Shown one piece after another: positions 1 to 8,212 of a DNA stretch of 64,000 bases; the first letter of the stretch is position 1, and each line of letters starts with the position of its first letter. A program made the translations under genes and the position numbers. This DNA is from Nannocystis sp. (GTDB lineage Bacteria > Myxococcota_A > Polyangia > Nannocystales > Nannocystaceae). Below the pieces are notes generated by a model. That model saw only the letters and a program-made list of their open reading frames with translations. It made no database searches and had not been told where the DNA came from. The DNA is taken from positions 124,001-188,000 of the forward strand of contig NZ_JADJNN010000013.1 in NCBI RefSeq assembly GCF_016714285.1, read 5' to 3'.

Positions 1-1
1 G

Positions 2-2494
2 CCGTCCATGCTCACGGCGATCCTGCACACGCCGCACCCGCCGCTCGCACAGGTGGCGCCGCACGTCCCCGAGGGCCTGGCCGCGATCGTCGACCGCTGC
101 CTGTGCAAGGACCGCGAGCAGCGCTACGCCTCCTGCGCCGAGCTGAGCGCGGCGCTGGCACCCTTCGAGGGCCTCGCCTTCGCCCGCACCGCGTTCGCCG
201 CCCCGAGCCCGCCCGAGCCCAGCGGCGCCCGTGAGCACCCCGAGCTCACGCCCACCCGCACCGCCGTGCCGCGCCCGTGGGCCAACCCAAGCGGCCCCGT
301 CGTCGGCCCCGCCGTCCGCGACGAATCGCTGATCATCGACGAGGTCGCCGAGGTCCCGCGGCCCGCGCCGACGAGCGCCGCCGCCGAGCACCTGATCATC
401 GGCTGCAACCCCGCCGACCGCCGCTGGGTCGTGCACCTGCAGCAACACCTCAAGACCCACCGCGACGGCAACCGCCTCACGACCTGCGACTGCGGCGAGT
501 TCGAACCCGGCGCCCACCAGCGTGACGCCATTGCGACCGCCCTGACCGGGGCCAAGGCCGTCATCTTGCTGGTCTCGCCGCAATTCCTGGCCGAGCAATT
601 CGCGCCCGGCGAGGAGCTCTTCTCGCTGGCATTCATGGCCCAGGGCCGCGGCCTCCCGGTCCTGTGGATCTCGGTTCGGGCCAGCGACTACGAGGATACC
701 GACCTCGTCGACTTCAAGGTCCTCGGCGACCCCTCGCGCCCGCTCGACAGCCTGCCCTTCACCGAGGCCGACCACGCCCTCGAGCAGATCTGCGACCAGA
801 TCGTCGAGACCCTGGACCGCCCAGCCCTGGGCGGCCCGACCCTCGCGGGGCTGGCCCCGGGCGGCCCGACACCGCGCGCCTCCACGATCATCAAGTCCGA
901 CAGCACCCGCGACATCGAGCACCGGCTCGAGCTGGCCCGCGCGCGCAAGGCCCAACTCGAGCACCTGGGCGAGGACACCAGGACCGTGCGCGAGGAGATC
1001 AACATGCTCTGCCGCTCCCTGCGGATGGGCCGCTCCCTGCACCACGGCGATGTCCTCGACGACCGCTTCGTCGTCCTCGACCTCCTCGGCGCCGGCGGCT
1101 TCGCCACCGTCTGGCGGGCGCTCGACAAGTCCACCGATTCAGCGGTCGCGCTCAAGGTCCTCCACTCGCAGCACGTGCATAACCCCGAGCGCCGCGAACG
1201 CTTCTTCCGCGGCGCGCGGATCATGGCCCAGCTCGACCACCCGCATATCGTCAAGATCATCGAACCCTGGGCCAGCGACGGCGAATATGAGTACTTCGCC
1301 ATGCAGTACGTCGCCGGTGGCACCCTCCGCGACGCCGTCATGGGCGGCGCTCTCTCGGTCTCCAGGCGCCTCCAGATGCTCATCTCCGTCGCCGACGCGC
1401 TCGCCTTCGCCCACGAACGCGGCATCGTCCACCGCGACGTCAAGCCGAGCAATATCCTCGTCGCCGAGGACGGCACCCCCTATCTCACCGACTTCGACCT
1501 GGTCCGCGCCGACGACACCACCGGCGGCACCGCCGGCGGCCTCGGCACCGTGATCTACGCCGCCCCCGAGATGATGGAGCAGGCCGGCGAGGCCGACGCC
1601 CGGGCCGACGTCTACGGCCTGGGGATGACCCTCGCGTTCCTGTTCTACGAGCGCGACCTGACCATGGACGTGATCCGCGACACCGACCGACTGATCGGTG
1701 AATTGAAGGTCCCCGAGGCGATCCGCATGGTCATTCGCACCGCGATCACCTGGAACCGAGATCACCGCTTTCGCAATGGCAGCGAATTCCGCTCGGCCCT
1801 GTCCGCCGCGATCAAGGGCCGCAACAGCCTCCCGCCGACCCTGATGGCCACTCCCCGGCCGATCGTTCATTCGAGCACCGTCCTGGCGGCGACCCCGGAC
1901 CTCGGCGTGGCAGCGACCACAATCGCAGCATCGCCGCCGCCAGCGCAGCCACTCGACATCGCAGCGACCGCAATCGCAGGATCACCGCCCCCAGCGAAGC
2001 CGCTCGACATCGCAGCGACCGCAATCGCAGGATCACCGCCCCCAGCCGCAGCGACGCCCCTCGCCGCCATGCCCACGGACAGCGGTCTGCGCACCGAGAT
2101 CGCTGTGGTGGTACCGATGGCCAGCCAGCCACCGCCGCAGCCCCGACCCGCGGACAGCACGCCGCCCGGCGACACCGCGAGCCCTGCAGCCGCCGCAGCC
2201 CCGGCGATCGAGCCCGGCGTCTCGCTCGTCAAGGCATTCGCGGCCATCTCGAAGGAGTCGGATGTGCTGGGCGACCACGCCGTCGCCGCGGTCTTCGACT
2301 CGCTCGAGGTGCACGACGTCGAGTCGAGCGCCCGGCGCGACGCTCGCGAAGCGAGGTCGCCGGTGCCCCTGCCCGATCACGATCAAACCTTCCTCGACAC
2401 CGCGCGGCGCCCCTCCGCGGGCACGGTCGCATTCCTCGCGCTCGGCGCGGGGGTCGTGGTGACGCTGATCTATCTCGTGTTCGCGGGTTCGTGA
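2..2494 (+). CDS. Kinase-TIR-kinase membrane signalling protein (5' end outside window)
   Basis: The reading frame is open at the window edge, so the start is missing. Counting from the ATG at position 8, residues 1-52 are the last helices of one Ser/Thr kinase domain (KDREQRY...AEL). Residues ~128-270 are a TIR domain, with the SPxFL box followed by an acidic-Leu pair (E202/E203) where TIR NADases keep their catalytic Glu. A helical linker follows, then a second kinase domain at ~350-615 with a glycine loop (GAGGFATV), Lys383, HRDVKPSN (Asp477) and APE. The usual DFG is DFD (495-497), which may alter Mg binding. Residues ~650-690 are three Pro/Ala-rich repeats (51-bp DNA period near 1945-2046), and a single membrane segment ends the protein. 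Kinases with C-terminal membrane anchors are common in myxobacteria. The inserted TIR is unusual, and its role (NAD consumption or scaffolding) is inferred only. Confidence 0.85.
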   Translation, partial: PSMLTAILHTPHPPLAQVAPHVPEGLAAIVDRCLCKDREQRYASCAELSAALAPFEGLAFARTAFAAPSPPEPSGAREHPELTPTRTAVPRPWANPSGPVVGPAVRDESLIIDEVAEVPRPAPTSAAAEHLIIGCNPADRRWVVHLQQHLKTHRDGNRLTTCDCGEFEPGAHQRDAIATALTGAKAVILLVSPQFLAEQFAPGEELFSLAFMAQGRGLPVLWISVRASDYEDTDLVDFKVLGDPSRPLDSLPFTEADHALEQICDQIVETLDRPALGGPTLAGLAPGGPTPRASTIIKSDSTRDIEHRLELARARKAQLEHLGEDTRTVREEINMLCRSLRMGRSLHHGDVLDDRFVVLDLLGAGGFATVWRALDKSTDSAVALKVLHSQHVHNPERRERFFRGARIMAQLDHPHIVKIIEPWASDGEYEYFAMQYVAGGTLRDAVMGGALSVSRRLQMLISVADALAFAHERGIVHRDVKPSNILVAEDGTPYLTDFDLVRADDTTGGTAGGLGTVIYAAPEMMEQAGEADARADVYGLGMTLAFLFYERDLTMDVIRDTDRLIGELKVPEAIRMVIRTAITWNRDHRFRNGSEFRSALSAAIKGRNSLPPTLMATPRPIVHSSTVLAATPDLGVAATTIAASPPPAQPLDIAATAIAGSPPPAKPLDIAATAIAGSPPPAAATPLAAMPTDSGLRTEIAVVVPMASQPPPQPRPADSTPPGDTASPAAAAAPAIEPGVSLVKAFAAISKESDVLGDHAVAAVFDSLEVHDVESSARRDAREARSPVPLPDHDQTFLDTARRPSAGTVAFLALGAGVVVTLIYLVFAGS

Positions 2495-2675
2495 TCAGGG
2501 TCCTGCGGGACGGGTCCTTGCCCGGGCGCGGGCAGCATCTGGACCGGTCCGCGGGCGGCTCGCTGCGCCGCCTGAGTGAAGGCGGGGTCGAGTTCGTGAT
2601 CGTGGGAGGCCTCGCCGCGATCGCCCATGGTGCACAGCGCATGACGAACGACGTCGACATCGTTCTCTCTGACTT
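2491..2675 (+). pseudogene. Nucleotidyltransferase N-terminal remnant
   Basis: The frame overlaps the kinase stop codon (ATGA) and encodes about 60 residues. They include VEFVIVGGLAAIAHG and TNDVDIV, the GG-x-AxxHG and DxD signatures of the MNT/AbiEii-type nucleotidyltransferase fold. Homology stops right after the DxD, where the DNA abruptly becomes AT-rich and the frame ends at 2727 with unrelated residues. A complete protein would need 100 or more further residues, so this is a 3'-truncated relic. A short in-frame string near 2887-2937 (RDDRAQYAEDLFAL then stop) looks like the C-terminal helix of such a protein, which would suggest an insertion or replacement of the middle. That last point is speculative. 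Confidence 0.55.
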
Positions 2676-3024
2676 GAATATAATGAGTGAGCCACTGTTG
2701 CTAAGGTGTCACTTGGCGCAAGGGTAGACCGCCGTCGCAGGTTGTGACTGTCCGGATTACGGATTCGCAAAATCTCGACACAATCAAGGAAGGCAAGAAT
2801 ATTAGTAAAACTATCCTCAGCACCGTCAATATTCATTTCTTCAATCTCCCCGGAATGAACAACACATTCCTTGAGGAGTTAGTGTCCGTGACGATCGTGC
2901 TCAATATGCAGAAGACCTGTTTGCATTACAAGGGCGGCGGTGACGCCGAGGGTGCGGCGGGCGACGTGGCGCGAGGTCGACTTCGCCCCCTGCGCGTGGC
3001 CTGCCCCCGCGCCCCCGCCCCGGG
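2676..3024. other. AT-richer scar without a supported gene
   Basis: The stretch from about 2676 to 2935 is clearly less GC-rich than anything around it, with runs such as ttgaatataatgag and aagaatattagtaaaac. It carries no convincing gene. The short frame at 2744-3157 crosses from AT-rich into GC-rich DNA and matches no family I recognise. This looks like foreign or decayed DNA left by a rearrangement that broke the nucleotidyltransferase gene. Confidence 0.5.
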
Positions 3025-3030
3025 TATCCT
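3025..3030 (+). promoter_or_regulatory. -10-like TATCCT, 6 nt before GTG 3037
   Basis: TATCCT is followed by gggccc and then the GTG start codon. No Shine-Dalgarno sequence lies between, so the transcript is predicted to be leaderless. Confidence 0.55.
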
Positions 3031-3036
3031 GGGCCC

Positions 3037-3768
3037 GTGCAAGGTTCGGCTCTGGCGTTCCTGTTCCTCGCCTACGTCGCCGCGCTCGCGGTGTCGACCT
3101 GGCGCGGCGTCCCGCCCGGGACCCTCGTCACCTGGGGCGCCGGCGGGGCCGCCCTGATCTGGCTGGTCGTGCTCGTCACCTTGCCGTGGAACCTGCACTT
3201 CCGGGCCCGCGAGGTGCTCGGCGAGATGCGGCGATCGATCGACGCCGGCATCACCGTGACCGCCGACCAGCTCGCGTTCGCCGAGAAGGTCAAGCGCTGG
3301 ACCCTCGCCACCAGCCTCGGCATCCACATCCTCTCGGCCGCCGTCGCCCTCGCCCTCGCCCTGTTCACCGGCAACCAGCTCGGCTACCCCTTCGCCGGCT
3401 TCTACCTCCTCAGCAGCCTGGTCCGCCCCGCCACCGCGTCGATCCAGCAGGTCCGGCGCCGCCTCGAGCACATCGCCGAGGACACCCGCTTCCCGCGCGA
3501 CGACGTCATGAAGCTGCGCGCCCAGGTCGAGGCCCACGAGCTCGCCGTCAAGGAGCTGCGCGAGACCCTCGAGGCCCTGCGCAGCGAACACGACGCCGCC
3601 CTCGCCCGCGCCGACAAACAGCGCGGCGACCTCGACCTCAAGATCGCCGCCCTCGCCCGCAAGTTCGAGGAGAGCCTCGACCGCCTCACCGACAACCGCG
3701 AGCTCATCTCCGGCATCAAGGCCTTCCTGCGGATGGTCCGCGACCCCGCGCCGCTCCCCATCGAGTAG
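3037..3768 (+). CDS. Membrane protein with C-terminal coiled coil
   Basis: A 243-residue protein of no family I recognise. Hydrophobic segments lie near residues 3-20, 28-50, 92-112 and 113-130. They are followed by a charged, heptad-like helical region (~140-230) rich in Glu, Arg and Leu, so it is probably a membrane-anchored protein with a cytoplasmic coiled coil. The GTG start is chosen because it opens directly on the first hydrophobic segment and lies 6 nt after TATCCT. The next gene follows after 39 bp on the same strand. Confidence 0.7.
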   Translation: MQGSALAFLFLAYVAALAVSTWRGVPPGTLVTWGAGGAALIWLVVLVTLPWNLHFRAREVLGEMRRSIDAGITVTADQLAFAEKVKRWTLATSLGIHILSAAVALALALFTGNQLGYPFAGFYLLSSLVRPATASIQQVRRRLEHIAEDTRFPRDDVMKLRAQVEAHELAVKELRETLEALRSEHDAALARADKQRGDLDLKIAALARKFEESLDRLTDNRELISGIKAFLRMVRDPAPLPIE

Positions 3769-3807
3769 CCTTCGAGTCGCCTGCCCCGTCGCCCACGTAC
3801 CCCCGCC

Positions 3808-4230
3808 ATGCCGGCCTTCACCTGGAACCCCGCCGACGCCGAGTCCTACCGCGACGCCGGCATGGAGGCCCTGCTGTGGCGCCCCGCCCCGCGCCTCCTC
3901 GTCACCCGCATCCGCGGCCACGCCAGCGCCGCGGCCCTGCGCTTCTACACCGGCCACGCCGAGCAGGAGATGCGCCACGGTCGGGTCGCCGTGTTCCACG
4001 ACTGGTACGACCTCGCCAGCTACGACGCCGAAGCGCGCGACGAGCTCAAGCGTTGGGGTAAGCGCCACAACGCCGACTTCATCGGCGTGCACTACCTCGT
4101 CCGCTCCAAGGTCATCGCCATGTTGATCTCCGTCGCCGCCCTCACGCTCGGCCGCGACCTCGTCGCCACCACCGAGCGCGAGGCCTTCCTCGCCAAGCTG
4201 ACCGCGGCGATCGCCGGCACGCCCCGCTGA
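3808..4230 (+). CDS. Hypothetical protein, possibly STAS/SpoIIAA-like
   Basis: A 140-residue soluble protein. The alternation of strands and helices (LLVTRIRGHAS, RVAVFHDWYDL, VHYLVRSKVIAM) is reminiscent of small STAS/SpoIIAA-like proteins in other myxobacteria that read a value against a reference group, but I see no diagnostic motif. The ATG at 3808 is the natural start; the only upstream hexamer is a poor TACCCC 4 nt away. It may be cotranscribed with the preceding membrane protein gene. Confidence 0.6.
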   Translation: MPAFTWNPADAESYRDAGMEALLWRPAPRLLVTRIRGHASAAALRFYTGHAEQEMRHGRVAVFHDWYDLASYDAEARDELKRWGKRHNADFIGVHYLVRSKVIAMLISVAALTLGRDLVATTEREAFLAKLTAAIAGTPR

Positions 4231-4266
4231 CCTCGCGTCAGCTCGCACGCCCCTCGCAAGCGGGCG

Positions 4267-4272
4267 TATACT
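4267..4272 (+). promoter_or_regulatory. -10 box TATACT, 12 nt before ATG 4285
   Basis: TATACT is one base from the sigma-70 consensus and stands in an otherwise GC-rich gap. The predicted 5' leader is about 5 nt. Confidence 0.55.
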
Positions 4273-4284
4273 CGCGCGCCCAGC

Positions 4285-5241
4285 ATGCCGCGCCGCGTCC
4301 TCAAGCTGGCGATCCGCCTCGTCGGCCCCGCGCTGCTGGTCGTCGTCCTCTACCGCCTGCACGGCGCCGGCGTCGTCCTCGATCAGCTCGACCGCCACGA
4401 CATCCTGCCGCTCACCGGCGCCATGCTGCTCGGCGCGCTGAACTACTACTTCAAGGTCCTGCGCTGGGACGTCCTGCTCGCCGCCCGCGGCCACCGCTAC
4501 AGCCGCCTGCGCGCCTGGACCTCCTTCCTCTCCTCCGGCTACGTCGGCCTCCTCACCCCCGGCCGCGTCGGCGACCTCCTGCGCGTCCAGTATCTCCGCC
4601 ACGACCTCGGCATCCCCTACGCCGACGGCCTCGCCCTCCTCACCATCGACCGCCTCTGCGACCTCTACGTCCTGCTCGCCTTCGCCGGCCTCGGCGTCGC
4701 CCTCCTCGGCGCCGCCCTCACCGGCGAGCTCGCGCTCGTGCTCTGGCTCGGCGTCGCAGTCACCGCGCTCGGCCCCCTGCTCCTGCTCCTGCCTGGCCTC
4801 CTGCGCCGCGTCGCCGCCGTCATGTACCGCTGGCTCCCCGGTCAGCCCGAGCTCGCCGGCTTCGACCGCTTCCTCGCCGGCCTCAAGCAGCAGCGCCCCG
4901 CCGACATCGCCCGCGCCGTCGTCTGGACGATCCTCGCCTTCGTCATCAACTATCTGCAGGGCTACCTCCTGGCCGTCGCCCTCAACCTCGATCTCGGCGT
5001 CCTCAGCGTCGTCGGTCTGCTCGCCGTCTCGAGCCTGCTCGGCCTCCTCCCGATCTCGATCTCCGGCCTCGGCGTCCGCGAGCTGTTCTTCGCGCTCGCC
5101 TTCCCGCTGCTCGGCCACAGCAGCGAGGCCGGCGTGATCTACGGCCTCGGCGTCTTCCTCGTCATCTACGTCGCCGCCGTGATCATGGGCTTCATCAGCT
5201 GGCAGGTCGCGCCCCCGCCCGTCGGCGAGCCCGCGAAGTAG
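4285..5241 (+). CDS. Flippase-like (LPG synthase TM / UPF0104) membrane protein
   Basis: A 318-residue polytopic protein with about eight hydrophobic segments and the family's hallmarks: an N-terminal Arg/Lys then TM, the LRWDVLL region, a glycine-rich LTPGRVGD loop (~residues 92-99), and a late ISISGLGVRE motif. These are typical of the lysylphosphatidylglycerol synthase transmembrane/flippase-like family, whose bacterial members act at the inner membrane, often beside glycosyltransferases. Its 3' end converges with an operon encoding a DPM1-type glycosyltransferase and an epimerase, so a role in moving or modifying lipid-linked glycans is plausible but inferred. Length is normal for the family. 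Confidence 0.88.
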   Translation: MPRRVLKLAIRLVGPALLVVVLYRLHGAGVVLDQLDRHDILPLTGAMLLGALNYYFKVLRWDVLLAARGHRYSRLRAWTSFLSSGYVGLLTPGRVGDLLRVQYLRHDLGIPYADGLALLTIDRLCDLYVLLAFAGLGVALLGAALTGELALVLWLGVAVTALGPLLLLLPGLLRRVAAVMYRWLPGQPELAGFDRFLAGLKQQRPADIARAVVWTILAFVINYLQGYLLAVALNLDLGVLSVVGLLAVSSLLGLLPISISGLGVRELFFALAFPLLGHSSEAGVIYGLGVFLVIYVAAVIMGFISWQVAPPPVGEPAK

Positions 5242-5299
5242 CGACTCACACCGACTCGAGCACGCTCGGCACTCCGTCCGCCAATCTCACCAGATCCCA

Positions 5300-6055
5300 T
5301 CACGCCGCCCGCCTGCAGATCGCCACCAGCGACGAACCGATCGGCATGTCGACCCGCCGCAGCAATCTCCGCTCGAGGTTCATCACCGCATAAAACGCTT
5401 GGTTGATCACCGCCGGCGGCGCCTGCACCGGATACTCCGCGCGCGCCTCGAGCCCCCGCCGCAGCCGGCTCCACACGCGCTGGGCCAGCACCGCCGGGAA
5501 CAGCAGCGAGGTGTGATAGGTCAGGCGCTCGACGGCGAACCCCGCCGCCAACAGCACCGGCCGCAGCGTCCCCGCCATGTAGCGCCGCCGGTGATGCACC
5601 GACACGTCGTGCTCGCTCCACAGCAGCGGCACGGCCGGCACGCTGATCACCGCCAGCCCCCCCGGCCGCAAGATCTCGAGCACCGCCCGCGCCGCCGCCA
5701 CGTCGTCGTCGATGTGCTCGAGCACGTCGATCAGCGTCACCACGTCGAAGGGCCCGCCCAGGTCGGCCGGCAGGCGGTCGGGCAGGCTCCCGTGGTGCAC
5801 CGGCAGCCCGAGCGTCTCCGCCGCGAACCGGGCCATCTCCGCGTCGTGCTCGACCATCGTGATCTCACCGAAGCGGCCGAGCTCGCGGGTCAGCAGCGTG
5901 CACGCGCCGCCGATGTCGAGCAGCCGCAGCGGCTGCCCCGGCGCCGCCGCGGGCCGGTGCCGCTCGACCAGCTCGAGGATCAGCTCGCGCTTGGCGATCC
6001 GCCAGAAGTGCCGGTCCTCGAGCTCGAACCAGCGATCATACGCGCTGCGATCCAT
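5300..6055 (-). CDS. Class I SAM-dependent methyltransferase
   Basis: Encodes a Methyltransf_11/23-type enzyme. Motif I is LLDIGGACTLL, motif II is the acidic MVEHD, and LIDVLEHIDDD precedes LRPGGLAVISVP, the usual post-I and motif IV/V pattern. The start at 6055 (MDRSAYDRWF) or 6064 is preferred over the longer frame from 6130, whose extra residues are low-complexity shadow. Either start overlaps the end of the glycosyltransferase gene by 20-29 bp, implying translational coupling. Last gene of the epimerase-glycosyltransferase-methyltransferase operon; the substrate is probably a glycan or glycolipid. Confidence 0.88.
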   Translation of the reverse strand: MDRSAYDRWFELEDRHFWRIAKRELILELVERHRPAAAPGQPLRLLDIGGACTLLTRELGRFGEITMVEHDAEMARFAAETLGLPVHHGSLPDRLPADLGGPFDVVTLIDVLEHIDDDVAAARAVLEILRPGGLAVISVPAVPLLWSEHDVSVHHRRRYMAGTLRPVLLAAGFAVERLTYHTSLLFPAVLAQRVWSRLRRGLEARAEYPVQAPPAVINQAFYAVMNLERRLLRRVDMPIGSSLVAICRRAA

Positions 6056-7127
6056 CCGCCCCATCCGCCAGCGCGTCGTCGTCCGCCAGCACCTCGCGCA
6101 CCATGTAGATCGGCTTGCGCTGCGACTCATGGTAGGTGCGGACCACGAACTCGCCGATCAGCCCGAGGCTGACCAGCTGCACGCCGACCACCACCAGCAG
6201 CACCGCCAACATCAGCAGCGGCCGGTCGGCCAGCTCGTGCCCCCAGACCAGCTTCTCGACCGTCAGGTACAGCCCGATCGCCACCCCGAGCCCGCCCGTC
6301 AGCACCCCGAGCCCGCCGAACACGTGCGCCGGCCGGGTCGAGTAGGTCAGCAGGAAGCGCACCGTCATCAGGTCGAGCGCCACCTTCATGGTCCGCGACA
6401 CCGTGCGAAAGAACCCGGTGTACTTCGACACCCCGGCCGTGCGCGCGCGGTGATTGACCGCCATCTCGGTCCACCGGATCCCCAGGCTCGACGCCACCGC
6501 CGGGACAAAGCGGTGCAGCTCGCCGTACAGCTTGACGTTCTTGACCACGTCGCGGTGATAGACCTTGAGCGAGCAGCCGTAGTCGTGCAGCGCCACCCCG
6601 GTGATGCGACCGATCAACCAGTTGGCCACCCGCGACGGCAGCTTGCGGCTAAGCAGCGCGTCCTTCCGCTGGACCCGCCGCCCGCTGACCACGTCGTAGC
6701 CCTCCTCCGCCCGCGCCAGCATCCGCGGGATGTCGGCCGGGTCGTTCTGCAGGTCGGCGTCGATCGTGATCACCCACTCCCCGCGCGCGCGGTCGAAGCC
6801 CGCCGCGATCGCCGGCGTCTGCCCGAAGTTGCGACGAAACCGGACCGCGATCACCCGGGGGTCGCGCGCGTGCGCGGCCCGCAGCAGCTCGAAGCTCCCG
6901 TCCGTGCTGCCGTCGTCGACGCAGATCAGCTCGTGGCTGCGACCGGTCCGCTCCATCGCCGCCATCAGCTCGGCGAGCAGCGCCTCGATGTTGTCGACCT
7001 CGTTGAAGATCGGCACCACCACCGAGACGTAGGGCTCGCGGTCCGGCTGCCCGCGGCGGTGCAGCAGCGGCCCGTTGATCGCCACGGCCCGCACCGGCGC
7101 GATGCTCTGTCCTGGCGTCTCACTCAT
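6036..7127 (-). CDS. Family 2 glycosyltransferase, DPM1/GtrB-like
   Basis: A 363-residue GT2 enzyme. The GT-A domain (residues ~32-250) has SVVVPIFNE, the VDDGSTDGS nucleotide-binding region and DADLQNDP (the DxD-type metal site), followed by the QRKD/SxKLPS stretch seen in polyprenyl-phosphate sugar transferases. Two C-terminal transmembrane helices follow (~270-292 and ~305-330). Such enzymes transfer a sugar from a nucleotide donor to undecaprenyl phosphate at the inner membrane. The gene starts 22 bp after the epimerase gene stops and overlaps the methyltransferase, forming one operon. Confidence 0.92.
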   Translation of the reverse strand: MSETPGQSIAPVRAVAINGPLLHRRGQPDREPYVSVVVPIFNEVDNIEALLAELMAAMERTGRSHELICVDDGSTDGSFELLRAAHARDPRVIAVRFRRNFGQTPAIAAGFDRARGEWVITIDADLQNDPADIPRMLARAEEGYDVVSGRRVQRKDALLSRKLPSRVANWLIGRITGVALHDYGCSLKVYHRDVVKNVKLYGELHRFVPAVASSLGIRWTEMAVNHRARTAGVSKYTGFFRTVSRTMKVALDLMTVRFLLTYSTRPAHVFGGLGVLTGGLGVAIGLYLTVEKLVWGHELADRPLLMLAVLLVVVGVQLVSLGLIGEFVVRTYHESQRKPIYMVREVLADDDALADGADGSQRV

Positions 7128-7149
7128 GCCGGTCGACGCCCTCCGACGC

Positions 7150-8100
7150 TCACCGGCCCAGCCGCGCCCGCCGCTCGTGGTGCCAGGCCACCTGCGCGGC
7201 CAACCCCTCGCGCAGCGCCACCTGCGGCGCGTAGTTCATGACCTCGGCCGCGCGCGACACGTCGGCCCAGGTGTCCAGCACGTCCCCCGCCTCGCGCCCC
7301 TGCCGCTCGATCTGCAGCGGCCCTGTGAGCTCGCCGATCGTCGCCAGCACCTCGCGCAGCGTGACCCGCGAGCCGCCGCCGATGTTGAACACCCCCGCCA
7401 CCCCGTCGGCCGCCGCCGCGATGTTGGCCTCGACGATGTCGGCGATGAAGGTGAAGTCCCGCGTCTGCTCACCGTCACCGAACAGGTGGATCGGCCGGCC
7501 GTCGAGGCCGGCCTCGATGAACTTGTGAAAGCCCATGTCCGGCCGCTGCCGCGGCCCGTACACCGTGAAATATCGCAGCGACGCCGCCGCCAGCCCGAAG
7601 TTGTGGCGGTACAGCTCGACCAGGTGCTCCGCCGCCAGCTTCGTCACCCCGTAGGGCGAGTACGGCCGGGTCGCGCTGGCCTCCCGCATCGGCAGCTCGT
7701 GCGCCTCGCCATACACCGACGACGACGACGCATACACCACCTTGCGCACGCTCCTGTGCCCGCGCAGCGCCTCGAGCAGCCGCTGCGTCGCCCACAAATT
7801 ATCCCGCAGGTAGGTCTCGAAGCTCTGCCCCCAGCTGGCCCGCACCCCCGCCTGCGCGGCCTGGTGGTACACCACCTCGACCCCCTCGAGCAGCGGCTCC
7901 ATCCGACACTCCGCCAAGTCGTGCACCTGCAGCTCAAACCGCGGCTCGTCGCGCAGACGCTCGAGGTTCGCCTCCTTGTACGCCCGACCGTAATAATCGC
8001 TGAAGCGGTCGACCCCCACGACCTCGTGCCCGAGCGCCAGCAGCCGCTCCGACAGGCTCGAGCCGACGAAGCCCGCCGCCCCGGTCACGAGGCAGCGCAC
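7150..8100 (-). CDS. NAD-dependent epimerase/dehydratase (UDP-sugar epimerase type)
   Basis: A 316-residue extended SDR. The Rossmann motif is TGAAGFVGS near the N terminus, the catalytic residues are the SSSSVYG serine and the YGVTK Tyr/Lys (YSPYGVTKLAAE), and YFTVYGPRQRPDM and FGDGEQTRDFTFI are typical of UDP-glucose or UDP-glucuronate 4-epimerases. The GTG at 8100 is chosen: it opens directly on RCLVTGAAG and has AGGAG 6 nt upstream, while the 112 upstream residues in the same frame look like non-coding shadow. It probably supplies the sugar donor for the downstream glycosyltransferase. Confidence 0.92.
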   Translation of the reverse strand: MRCLVTGAAGFVGSSLSERLLALGHEVVGVDRFSDYYGRAYKEANLERLRDEPRFELQVHDLAECRMEPLLEGVEVVYHQAAQAGVRASWGQSFETYLRDNLWATQRLLEALRGHRSVRKVVYASSSSVYGEAHELPMREASATRPYSPYGVTKLAAEHLVELYRHNFGLAAASLRYFTVYGPRQRPDMGFHKFIEAGLDGRPIHLFGDGEQTRDFTFIADIVEANIAAAADGVAGVFNIGGGSRVTLREVLATIGELTGPLQIERQGREAGDVLDTWADVSRAAEVMNYAPQVALREGLAAQVAWHHERRARLGR

Positions 8101-8212
8101 GCGAGACTCCTGTGACAGCGGCGGAGCGCGATGTTTGCGCGGGGTACGGGCATGGGCGTCGTGCTTACCACGTAAGCGGCTCGCCACGCCACACCCGCGA
8201 GAGTGTGTCGGC

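Noticed and set aside
2744..3157. 137-codon frame crossing the AT-rich scar
   Set aside because: Composition changes from AT-rich to Arg/Pro-rich midway, with no recognisable domain.
2926..5118. 730-codon minus-strand open frame over the membrane-protein genes
   Set aside because: Gly/Glu/Ala/Val low-complexity text antiparallel to three real genes; a GC-driven shadow frame.
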